Shown in pieces: positions 51,685-58,880 of a stretch of 64,000 nucleotides of DNA; position 1 is the first letter of the stretch; each line of letters starts with the position of its first letter. Source of the stretch: Paeniglutamicibacter antarcticus (GTDB taxonomy: Bacteria > Actinomycetota > Actinomycetes > Actinomycetales > Micrococcaceae); contig NZ_CZJT01000056.1 of NCBI RefSeq assembly GCF_900010755.1, forward strand, positions 62,001-126,000, given 5' to 3'. Made by a program: the position numbers and the translations under genes. The notes beneath the pieces were generated by a model. The model ran no database searches. It was given only the letters and a program-made list of their open reading frames with translations, and was not told where the DNA came from.

Positions 51685-52453
51685 GCAAGTCATTACTGCC
51701 TGGGATGTTATCTGGTGGGGCGTTTTCCCCTACATCATGCTTGCCATCCTGGTTGGCGGACTGATCTGGCGGCACAAGTATGACCAATTCGGTTGGACCA
51801 CACGCTCGAGCCAGCTCTACGAATCGAAATTGCTGCGCATCGCTTCGCCGCTGTTTCACTTTGGCATCCTGGCGGTGATCGTTGGCCACGTGGTGGGCCT
51901 GATCATCCCCAAGGCGTGGACGGATGCGGTGGGTGTGAGCCAGGATTTCTACCACGTCAACGCGTTGTTGGTCGGCGGGATTGCCGGGGTTGGCACGCTC
52001 GGAGGGGCGGCGCTGCTGATTTACCGGCGGCGCACCAGCGGGCCCGTGTTTGCCGCAACCACCAAGAACGACAAGATGATGTACGTGGTGCTGGTTGCGG
52101 CCATAGTTTTCGGCCTGGCCACCACGGTGCTCTCTGTCTTTGAAGCCGACCACACGCACAATTACCGGGAGACGGTGTCCCCGTGGTTCAGGTCGATATT
52201 CCTGCTGCAACCGGATGTTGCGTCCATGGCGCAGGCGCCACTGTCGTTCCAGATTCACACCGTGGTGGGCATGATGTTGTTTGTGATCTGGCCGTTCACT
52301 CGCTTGGTCCACGCGCTGACGGCACCCATCCATTATTTGTTCCGTCCGTACATCGTCTACCGCAGCCGCGACAAGCAGCGCGCCGCGGTGACCTCGGCTA
52401 AGGTGCGCCGAGGGTGGTCGGATGTGGGCACCGGCGACAACGCAAAGGAGTAA
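51677..52453 (+). CDS. narI: Respiratory nitrate reductase, gamma subunit (cytochrome b)
   Basis: A 258-residue membrane subunit with five spans that oxidises menaquinol. The four heme-ligand histidines are visible as two pairs: FHFGILAVIVGHVVG and IHTVVGMMLF...LVHALTAP. ATG 51677 is chosen over the longer frame from 51632, which lies in narJ. A good AAAGGAG follows near the end for narK. Confidence 0.95.
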   Translation: MPEQVITAWDVIWWGVFPYIMLAILVGGLIWRHKYDQFGWTTRSSQLYESKLLRIASPLFHFGILAVIVGHVVGLIIPKAWTDAVGVSQDFYHVNALLVGGIAGVGTLGGAALLIYRRRTSGPVFAATTKNDKMMYVVLVAAIVFGLATTVLSVFEADHTHNYRETVSPWFRSIFLLQPDVASMAQAPLSFQIHTVVGMMLFVIWPFTRLVHALTAPIHYLFRPYIVYRSRDKQRAAVTSAKVRRGWSDVGTGDNAKE

Positions 52454-52459
52454 GTGGCC

Positions 52460-53674
52460 ATGGATACCGAGATTGACCCGAAGAAGGCAACCTACAACCT
52501 GGTGTTGGCGACGTTGGCCTCAACCGTGGGGTTCTGGGGATGGATGGTAATTTCCCCCTTGGGTGAGCGTTACACCGAGGCCATGGATTTGAGTTCGACG
52601 TCGATCTCGGTACTGGTGGCCATGCCGATTCTCGTCGGCTCTCTGGGCCGCATCGTGGTCGGTGCGCTCACCGACAGGTACGGTGGCCGGGTCATGTTCA
52701 CCAGTGTCTTGGTGCTATCGGTGATCCCGGTGTTGGTGGTGGCCTGGGCCGGCGGCATTTTCTCTTACTGGCTGTTGCTCACTGCCGCATTATTCCTGGG
52801 TATTGCGGGAACGGTTTTTGCCATCGGTATCCCTTTCGTCAGCGCCTGGTACAAGGCTTCACGGCGTGGTTTTGCCACCGGTGTTTTTGGCATGGGCATG
52901 GGTGGCACCGCCATCGCAGCCTTCCTGACCCCGCGGTTGACTGCCTCCATCGGCTACCTGCAAACGCACCTTTTGGTTGCCGGCTTGATGGTTTTGATGG
53001 CCGCACTTGTCTGGTTCACTATGAGTGAGTCCCCGGCGCGCACAGCGATAGTTGAACCTTTCGTCCCCAAGATGATGGGCGCCGTCCGTCTGCCGGTCAC
53101 CTGGCAACTGACCTTCCTTTACGCGGTGGTCTTTGGCGGGTTCGTCAGTTTCTCCGCATACCTGCCGACTTACCTGCGGGATATCTACGACATGTCACCG
53201 ACGGCCGCGGGCACCCGCACCGCAGGGTTCGCACTGGCTGCCGTCGTTGCGCGGCCGATAGGCGGCATTATCGCCGATAAGATCGGCGCGAAACCCGTCG
53301 TGGTCGTTTCGCTTGTCGGTGTCTCAGCGCTTGCCTTTGCGGTGATGGCACAACCGCAAACGGAAGTCGCCACGGGTGCAACCTTCCTGTCCATGGCTGC
53401 TGCCCTGGGGCTGGGCACCGGCGGAGTGTTTGCTTGGGTTGGAAAGCTGTCGCCGGCAAAGAACGTTGGTGCGGTCACCGGCATAGTTTCGGCCGGTGGC
53501 GGCCTGGGCGGATACTTTCCGCCGATGGTGATGGGTGCTACTTACAACCCAGTGACCAACAGCTACGGTATCGGACTGACGCTGCTGGCGGTCACCGCAA
53601 TGGTTGCCTTGATCGTGACGTTGACGCTACAGCGGAAGTCAGCTGTTCCGGCCGAGAAGCCTGCGGCCACCTAG
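52460..53674 (+). CDS. narK: NarK-type nitrate/nitrite transporter
   Basis: A 404-residue 12-span MFS protein of the nitrate/nitrite porter family. It has LVGSLGRIVVGALTDRYGGR after TM2, GMGMGGTAIAAFLTPRL, and the second nitrate signature VSAGGGLGGYFPPMVMG. It imports nitrate and/or exports nitrite for NarGHI. ATG 52460 is preferred because AAAGGAG ends nine bases before it; GTG 52454 would be only three bases away. No regulator or molybdopterin genes accompany the cluster. Confidence 0.94.
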   Translation: MDTEIDPKKATYNLVLATLASTVGFWGWMVISPLGERYTEAMDLSSTSISVLVAMPILVGSLGRIVVGALTDRYGGRVMFTSVLVLSVIPVLVVAWAGGIFSYWLLLTAALFLGIAGTVFAIGIPFVSAWYKASRRGFATGVFGMGMGGTAIAAFLTPRLTASIGYLQTHLLVAGLMVLMAALVWFTMSESPARTAIVEPFVPKMMGAVRLPVTWQLTFLYAVVFGGFVSFSAYLPTYLRDIYDMSPTAAGTRTAGFALAAVVARPIGGIIADKIGAKPVVVVSLVGVSALAFAVMAQPQTEVATGATFLSMAAALGLGTGGVFAWVGKLSPAKNVGAVTGIVSAGGGLGGYFPPMVMGATYNPVTNSYGIGLTLLAVTAMVALIVTLTLQRKSAVPAEKPAAT

Positions 53675-53992
53675 TCAAAGCCAGCATTGGTACGTTCCTG
53701 ACGCTGATCGGATCATCGACGTGTTGTGAATCCCGGGAACCTCTTTAGGGAATCGAATTGAGCAATTGGTGAGGGGTAAATCACACCGCAGTTGCCGGGT
53801 ACTGAAAATATTTTCTGAACGCTGACGTGGGACTTGGCATATAACCGTTTCCCTTATTAGATCGCGATGGAAGTGGGTGGGCGGGGTTCTGATGGCTTTT
53901 GCAATCAAAAAATCCTTGTGCCACAAGTGTTTGCTGATAAGCTGAAAGTGTCGCAGCGTTTGTTGCGGCAGGTGATTATTCACCGATGTTTC

Positions 53993-54117
53993 TGGCGGAG
54001 ACCCCAAGCCCCGCCATCGACATCTATTGTGGCAATGTTTTCCCCCAAGTGACATTGCCACTCCCGCAGAACCCTTGCTTCCGTTATCCCCCAAGTTACG
54101 GAAGGGAGGGTTCTGCC
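53993..54117 (+). ncRNA. 6C-like RNA: successive stem-loops with CCCCAAG loops
   Basis: Three adjacent hairpins on the plus strand. TGGCGG/CCGCCA (53993-54016) has loop AGACCCCAAGCC. GGCAATGT/ACATTGCC (54031-54059) has loop TTTCCCCCAAGTG. A 19-bp stem (54066-54084 with 54098-54116, two mismatches) has loop TATCCCCCAAGTT. The last two are the layout of the actinobacterial 6C RNA, two stem-loops with cytosine runs in the loops, although the runs here are five rather than six. The first hairpin would be an extra one. Function of 6C RNAs is largely unknown. No clear promoter was found. Confidence 0.65.
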
Positions 54118-54286
54118 CTTTAACTTCGAAACACGGACTTGACCTCCTTTGAGGGTTTGCACGTGGCCCCTTACGGCCCGGATTCCCATGCGGATCCGGG
54201 CCGCAGCTGCCTGTTGTGGGTGCGTGCCTGGTATTCAGCGCCGCCGCAGAGCAGTGAAGTAGTGAGGTGGAACATGCCGCCTCGAT

Positions 54287-54316
54287 TTGTTTCTTGTCGG
54301 TGGGCGCTGTTAGTGT
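54287..54316 (+). promoter_or_regulatory. Putative promoter of rplJL
   Basis: TTGTTT at 54287-54292, an 18-nt spacer and TAGTGT at 54311-54316, directly ahead of the L10 leader. Confidence 0.5.
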
Positions 54317-54322
54317 GGTTAC

Positions 54323-54402
54323 TACCGAAGACCGTCGGTCGAGACTAGTTGCTTATGTAGCGAGGCTCCGAAAGTCCCACAAAGGACGACCTGCGCAGGA
54401 AA
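54323..54402 (+). promoter_or_regulatory. L10 leader (ribosomal protein autoregulatory RNA)
   Basis: A structured 5' leader (ACCGAAGACCGTCGG ... GCTCCGAAAGTCCCACAAAGG ... CCTGCGCAGG) in the expected place and of the expected type for the L10(L12)4 binding site that controls rplJL. It is followed by a terminator hairpin, so control is probably by attenuation. Assignment is from pattern and position. Confidence 0.7.
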
Positions 54403-54440
54403 ACGAAGTGAATTTTCCGCATATTTTTATGCGTTCTTTC

Positions 54441-54471
54441 CGCCCCGTGCATCCTGCATGGGGCGTTTTTT
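54441..54471 (+). terminator. Attenuator between L10 leader and rplJ
   Basis: Hairpin CGCCCCGTGCA TCC TGCATGGGGCG (54441-54465) followed by T6, some 60 bases before the rplJ start. A full terminator inside the leader implies that rplJL expression is set by readthrough. Confidence 0.88.
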
Positions 54472-54534
54472 ATGCCAGCATTCCTGGCCGGGTCAGATCG
54501 ACTGGTATCAGATCTATACCCCGGAAGGAGTGTT

Positions 54535-55089
54535 ATGGCAACGCCGACTAAGGTTTCCGCAGTTGAGGAAATCACCGCCGACTTCAAGGAGTCGACCGCC
54601 GCTGTCCTGACCGAATACCGTGGGCTTACTGTTGCGCAGCTCAAGCAGCTTCGCCGCTCACTTGGTCAGGAGACCAAGTTTGCGGTAGTGAAGAACACCT
54701 TGACTGGTATCGCAGCAAAGGAAGCCGGCATCGATGCATTCGATGGCCAGCTTGCCGGTCCGACCGCAATCGCCTTCATCAAGGGCGATGCAGTTGCTGC
54801 CGCTAAGAGCCTCACGGATTTTGCTAAGGATAACAAGCAGCTCATCATCAAGACCGGTGTCTTCGAGGGCAAAGCCCTTGACGCAGCCGGAGTTGCCGCA
54901 TTGGCAGCCCTTGAATCGCGTGAGTTCCAGCTGGCACGTGTTGCTGGTGTACTGCTGGCTCCGGCATCTGCCGCAGTCCGCACCATCGAAGCACTGCGCG
55001 CAAAGCTCGAAGAAGCAAACGGTGGCGCTGCTGAAGCACCCGCCGAGGTTGAGGCACCTGCTGCCGAAGCCGCCACCGAAGAAGCCTAA
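54535..55089 (+). CDS. rplJ: 50S ribosomal protein L10
   Basis: 184 residues: [36 protein letters not shown] and an Ala/Glu-rich C-terminus that carries the L7/L12 dimers. ATG 54535 has GGAAGGAG five bases before it; the earlier ATG at 54472 lies in the attenuator and is rejected. Confidence 0.97.
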   Translation: MATPTKVSAVEEITADFKESTAAVLTEYRGLTVAQLKQLRRSLGQETKFAVVKNTLTGIAAKEAGIDAFDGQLAGPTAIAFIKGDAVAAAKSLTDFAKDNKQLIIKTGVFEGKALDAAGVAALAALESREFQLARVAGVLLAPASAAVRTIEALRAKLEEANGGAAEAPAEVEAPAAEAATEEA

Positions 55090-55157
55090 GCTTTCTTCAA
55101 CCCCTCACTCAAGTAACTTGCGGCGCGTATGTGCCGCCGACGGAAAGGCTGCCCACC

Positions 55158-55529
55158 ATGGCTAAGCTGTCCACCGAAGAGCTCTTGGAAGCCTTCAAGG
55201 AAATGACCATCATCGAGCTCTCCGAGTTCGTAAAGACCTTCGAAGAGACCTTCGACGTCTCCGCTGCTGCTGTTGCAGTTGCTGGCCCGGCTGCCGGTGC
55301 CGCTGAGGCCGAAGAGCAGACCGAATTCGACGTTATCCTCGAATCGGCTGGCGAAAAGAAGATCGCAGTTATCAAGGAAGTTCGTGCACTGACTTCCCTG
55401 GGTCTGAAGGAAGCCAAGGAGGTCGTTGATTCGGCTCCGAAGGCCGTCCTCGAAGGCGCCACCAAGGAAGCTGCTGAGAAGGCAAAGGAAGCCCTCGAGG
55501 CTGCCGGCGCAACCGTTACTGTCAAGTAA
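55158..55529 (+). CDS. rplL: 50S ribosomal protein L7/L12
   Basis: 123 residues with N-terminal dimerisation helix ([20 protein letters not shown]), Ala-rich hinge and the C-terminal domain [21 protein letters not shown]...[16 protein letters not shown]. Recruits translation factors. MAKLST start chosen, with GGAAAGG upstream. Confidence 0.97.
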   Translation: MAKLSTEELLEAFKEMTIIELSEFVKTFEETFDVSAAAVAVAGPAAGAAEAEEQTEFDVILESAGEKKIAVIKEVRALTSLGLKEAKEVVDSAPKAVLEGATKEAAEKAKEALEAAGATVTVK

Positions 55530-55545
55530 CTCTTCCGCACTTTCA

Positions 55546-55590
55546 CCGCAGGCCCGCAGAACCATTTGGTTCCGCGGGCCTGCGGTTTTT
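55546..55590 (+). terminator. Rho-independent terminator of rplJL
   Basis: CCGCAGGCCCGC and GCGGGCCTGCGG arms with an inner AACC/GGTT pair, followed by T5. Confidence 0.95.
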
Positions 55591-55730
55591 AATGCCACGG
55601 GCATTCGCCGAGACGATCTTGTTGTGGGTCGCACTGGCAGTGAATTGAATCGCAGTAATGGTCTTGCCTTCTGAAAACTTGCTACCGTAGGTAACAGAAC
55701 CATAACAACGACAAGTGGAGGCGGACAGGT

Positions 55731-56909
55731 TTGACGAAAACCGGAGCAGTGCTCGTTGAAGCCCCGCGTCAAGAAATTGACCTGAAACGCGTTGAATCCA
55801 AGGCCCCGCGCGCGCCGCGTTTGGCACTGCTTGACGGTCTTCGATTCCTTGCCGCTATTCTCGTTTTGTTGTACCACTACACAGCATGGCGCCATGAATT
55901 CTGGGGGACCGCCATGGCCAAGGACGCCTGGCCGGCGCTTTCCAAATTCACCCTGTACGGAAACATGGGCGTGCAGCTGTTCTTCATCATCAGTGGCTTT
56001 GTCATCCTGCTCTCGGCCTATGGCAAGAGCGCGGGACGATTCGTTGGCTCACGCGTCGCCCGGCTATACCCTGCATATTGGGTTGCGGTTCTTGCCACCG
56101 GATTCCTGGTCATCGTCATGTGGCCAGCGATGGGAGCGGGGCGCGGCATCAAGGAGCTGCTGGCAAACCTGACGATGTTCCACCCGCTCATGGGCATGCG
56201 GCACATTGACGGTGTTTACTGGACACTTTGGGTGGAGCTGCGCTTTTACCTGGTCATCCTGGCACTGATCTTGTTGCGCGCGCTGACCATCCGAGGGATT
56301 GCCGTCTTCGCCACGGTCTGGCCGCTGCTGGGGCTCGGCGCACAGCTTGCCGGCCAGGATGCGGCTGCACATCGCCTGATGGCCGAGTACGCTCCGCTCT
56401 TCGCCGGCGGCATGATGCTGTTCATGATCTACAGGTTTGGCCATAGCAAGTTGCGCTGGACGATCCTGGGCCTCAACGTGGTGCTTGCTGCCTATTTCAC
56501 GGGCCTCAAGGCGCCGGTGGAAGCCATGGAGCTGGTGGGCTATGACGTCGAACCGTGGTTCTACTGGCTGATCGTCGCGGGGTTGTTCGCGGCCGTGGCT
56601 GCACTCTGCCTCACGCCATTGCGCAAGGTGCAGTGGAAGTTCCTGGGGCTGGCCGGGGCGCTAACCTACCCGGTGTACCTGTTGCACCAGGTGTGGGGCT
56701 GGTGGCTGATCGACCAGCTGAACCCGACGCTGGGCAAATACCTGACACTACCCATCGTCATGGGCATGGTGTTCCTGGCCGCCTACCTAGTGCACCGATT
56801 TGTCGAGCGCCCACTGGCCAAGCCGTTGGCAACGGTGGTCACCCGCGGAGTCGACGCACTGGGTCGGGCCGCCAAGAAGGCTCTCACGCCGATTCTTCAA
56901 CGTCGCTGA
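55731..56909 (+). CDS. Acyltransferase family 3 membrane protein
   Basis: A 392-residue protein with about ten spans. The family's N-terminal block LALLDGLRFLAAILVLLYHYT includes the catalytic His; GNMGVQLFFIISGFVIL and RLYPAYWVAVL also fit. Such enzymes O-acylate sugars, peptidoglycan or exported lipids; the acceptor is unknown. The start is TTG with GGAGG in range. Its end overlaps the convergent ybaK-like gene by 26 bases. Confidence 0.9.
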   Translation: MTKTGAVLVEAPRQEIDLKRVESKAPRAPRLALLDGLRFLAAILVLLYHYTAWRHEFWGTAMAKDAWPALSKFTLYGNMGVQLFFIISGFVILLSAYGKSAGRFVGSRVARLYPAYWVAVLATGFLVIVMWPAMGAGRGIKELLANLTMFHPLMGMRHIDGVYWTLWVELRFYLVILALILLRALTIRGIAVFATVWPLLGLGAQLAGQDAAAHRLMAEYAPLFAGGMMLFMIYRFGHSKLRWTILGLNVVLAAYFTGLKAPVEAMELVGYDVEPWFYWLIVAGLFAAVAALCLTPLRKVQWKFLGLAGALTYPVYLLHQVWGWWLIDQLNPTLGKYLTLPIVMGMVFLAAYLVHRFVERPLAKPLATVVTRGVDALGRAAKKALTPILQRR

Positions 56910-57378
56910 TATCGGCAACGATTGCCCCCAGTGCGGCGATCAGTTCGCCGGAATCAACAAATGCCGAATGTCCGTGGGCCCCGGCGCCCAGGGCGACCCT
57001 GCCGGGGCCGATGCTCGCATCGACATAGACGGGCCACTGGGTACTCGAACCCAGTGGAGTGATGGTGCCGCGCTCGTAGCCGGTGGCGGACAGGGCAACC
57101 TCCGGACGCGGCAGCGATAGCTTGTTCACCCCCAGCAGGGCACGCAGCTTGGGCCATGAAATTGACCTTCCGCCGGGGACCAGCGCAAATAGGAACGTGC
57201 CGTCCTTGTGCTTGACGACCAGGGACTTGATGATCTCGTGGACCTCAAGGCCCAGGAGTTCGGCGGCCTCGGACAGGCTGCCGGCCGGTTGACGCGTGAT
57301 GACTTCGACGTTCAGTCCACGGTTGCGGGCATCGCGTTGCATGCGTTCTAGGCCATCGGCCGGCAGCTGTTCGGTCAT
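56884..57378 (-). CDS. YbaK/EbsC-type aminoacyl-tRNA deacylase
   Basis: A 164-residue trans-editing domain protein. Motifs are AAELLGLEVHEIIKSLVVKHKDGTFLFALVPG, the lysine-containing IKSLV(V)K of the YbaK active site, TPLGSSTQWPVYVD, and GAGAHGHSAFVDSGELIAALGA. It hydrolyses misacylated tRNA such as Cys-tRNA-Pro or Ala-tRNA-Pro. ATG 57378 is preferred; the frame to 57435 overlaps the thiolase. Confidence 0.9.
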   Translation of the reverse strand: MTEQLPADGLERMQRDARNRGLNVEVITRQPAGSLSEAAELLGLEVHEIIKSLVVKHKDGTFLFALVPGGRSISWPKLRALLGVNKLSLPRPEVALSATGYERGTITPLGSSTQWPVYVDASIGPGRVALGAGAHGHSAFVDSGELIAALGAIVADISDVEESA

Positions 57379-57383
57379 GGTGC

Positions 57384-58577
57384 TTAGGCCTCGCGCACCA
57401 AGAGCAGGGCTTCGCCCTGGCCACCGCCACCGCACAGGCTTACCGCGCTCTTGCCGGAGCCACGGCGCTTGAGCTCAACCGCGGCACTGAAGGCAAGTCG
57501 TGCACCGGAGGCCCCGATGGGGTGCCCCAGGGCAATGGCGCCACCGTGGATGTTGGTCTGCTCCAACGGGTAGTCAAGATCCTTGAGCGACTGGCACGCG
57601 ACGGCGCCGAAGGCCTCGTTGATCTCGTTGAAATCAAGGTCACTGGTTGCCCAGCCCTGGGTCTTGAGCGCCGCGGCGATCGCGTTCGAAGGCTGTGAGT
57701 GCAGGGAATTATCTGGACCTGCAACCTGTCCGGAAGCGCCGATGGTCGCGAGGATTTCGAGGTTGTTGGCGGTTGCGTATTCACGCGAGGTGACGATGAC
57801 GGCCGCAGCGCCATCGGAGAGCGGCGAGGAGTTGCCGGCCGTGATGGTGCCGTCCTTGGCGAATGCAGGGCGCAGTCCGGCAAGGGATTCAACGGTGGTG
57901 GAGGGGCGGATGCCCTCATCGACGGTGATCACCAGCGGGTCGCCCTTGCGCTGCGGGATGCTGACGGCAACGATCTCATCCTCGAAGACGCCCGCTTCAA
58001 GCGCTGCAGCCGCGCGTTGGTGGGATGCTGCAGCAACCTGGTCCTGCTCGGTCCGGTTCAGGCCCAGCACGGTGTTCTTGGCTTCGGTGCTCACGCCCAT
58101 TGAATTGCCGTCGAAGGCGTCGGTCAAACCGTCGTGGGCCACCGAATCGATGGCCGTGATGTTGCCATAGGTCCAGCCTTGGCGTGAGCCCGGAAGCAAA
58201 TGGGGAGTGTTTGACATCGATTCCTGGCCGCCGGCAACCACTACATCGGCATCGCCCACGCGGATCAGCCGCGAAGCGTCGATGATTGCCGAGAGGCCCG
58301 AAAGGCAGACCTTGTTCAGGGTGGTGGCGTTGACGTCCCAACCGATGCCCGCGGCGATCGAGCTCTGGCGGGCCGGGTTCTGGCCGCAACCTGCCTGGAC
58401 CACATGGCCCATGATGACTGCTTGGACCGCGGAGGCTGGAACCCCTGAGCGTTCGAGTGCTCCACGGATTGCTGCGGCACCGAGTTCAACAGCGCTCAGC
58501 GTTGACAGCTGGCCGTTGAGGCGGCCAAAGGGCGTGCGGGCGCCGGCGACAATGACAGCGTCACGGGGTGAATTCAT
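57384..58577 (-). CDS. Acetyl-CoA C-acetyltransferase (thiolase)
   Basis: A 397-residue thiolase with catalytic Cys in NKVCLSGLSA, NEAFGAVA, His in GGAIALGHPIGASGAR, and the second Cys in SLCGGGGQGEALL. It condenses or cleaves (aceto)acetyl-CoA; biosynthetic use is suggested by the thiolase II-like pattern. Start ATG 58577 (MNSPRDAVIVAGARTPFG) is the canonical one; the longer frame to 58775 has no ribosome site. The YbaK-like gene starts five bases after its stop, likely the same transcript. Confidence 0.95.
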   Translation of the reverse strand: MNSPRDAVIVAGARTPFGRLNGQLSTLSAVELGAAAIRGALERSGVPASAVQAVIMGHVVQAGCGQNPARQSSIAAGIGWDVNATTLNKVCLSGLSAIIDASRLIRVGDADVVVAGGQESMSNTPHLLPGSRQGWTYGNITAIDSVAHDGLTDAFDGNSMGVSTEAKNTVLGLNRTEQDQVAAASHQRAAAALEAGVFEDEIVAVSIPQRKGDPLVITVDEGIRPSTTVESLAGLRPAFAKDGTITAGNSSPLSDGAAAVIVTSREYATANNLEILATIGASGQVAGPDNSLHSQPSNAIAAALKTQGWATSDLDFNEINEAFGAVACQSLKDLDYPLEQTNIHGGAIALGHPIGASGARLAFSAAVELKRRGSGKSAVSLCGGGGQGEALLLVREA

Positions 58578-58880
58578 GGCAAAACTCGCTTTCGGTAAAA
58601 CTGCGTGGACAGCTACCCCAAGGCTAGCGCGCTGTGGCCTGCGGCACAGAACGCACCAAGGGCGGTGACTTATCTCTCGGTCTGCATGCGGCCTCGGCCT
58701 GCGGGTTTGCGAGTTCAGCGCTAGACATGGTAGGCGGCATGGTGTAGCGTAGAGATTTGCGTCTTCTCTTTTCATCTCCGGCCTTCATATAGCGGTAGGC
58801 CTGCTCAACGGTGCTGTTACGAGTGAAACTCGGGCAGAGAGACGGCGTCGGAAACCTGACGGTCTGTGGAAGGATCCATC
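58578..58880. other. Intergenic region between thiolase and rpoB
   Basis: 303 bases between divergent genes. It holds the putative rpoB promoter (58722-58750) and an untranslated leader of about 120 bases with no clear attenuator. Thiolase control sequences must lie in its left part. Confidence 0.5.
58722..58750 (+). promoter_or_regulatory. Putative rpoB promoter
   Basis: TAGACA (58722-58727), a 17-nt spacer and TAGCGT (58745-58750). The -35 is one change from consensus; the -10 is weak. Confidence 0.5.

Larger units (their letters stand above)
53675..54534. other. 860-base non-coding region between narK and rplJ
   Basis: No supported protein gene. The first ~290 bases are relatively AT-rich and show nothing I can name. 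From 53971 come successive hairpins with C-rich loops (6C-like RNA), then the rplJ promoter, L10 leader and attenuator, each listed separately. Confidence 0.6.
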
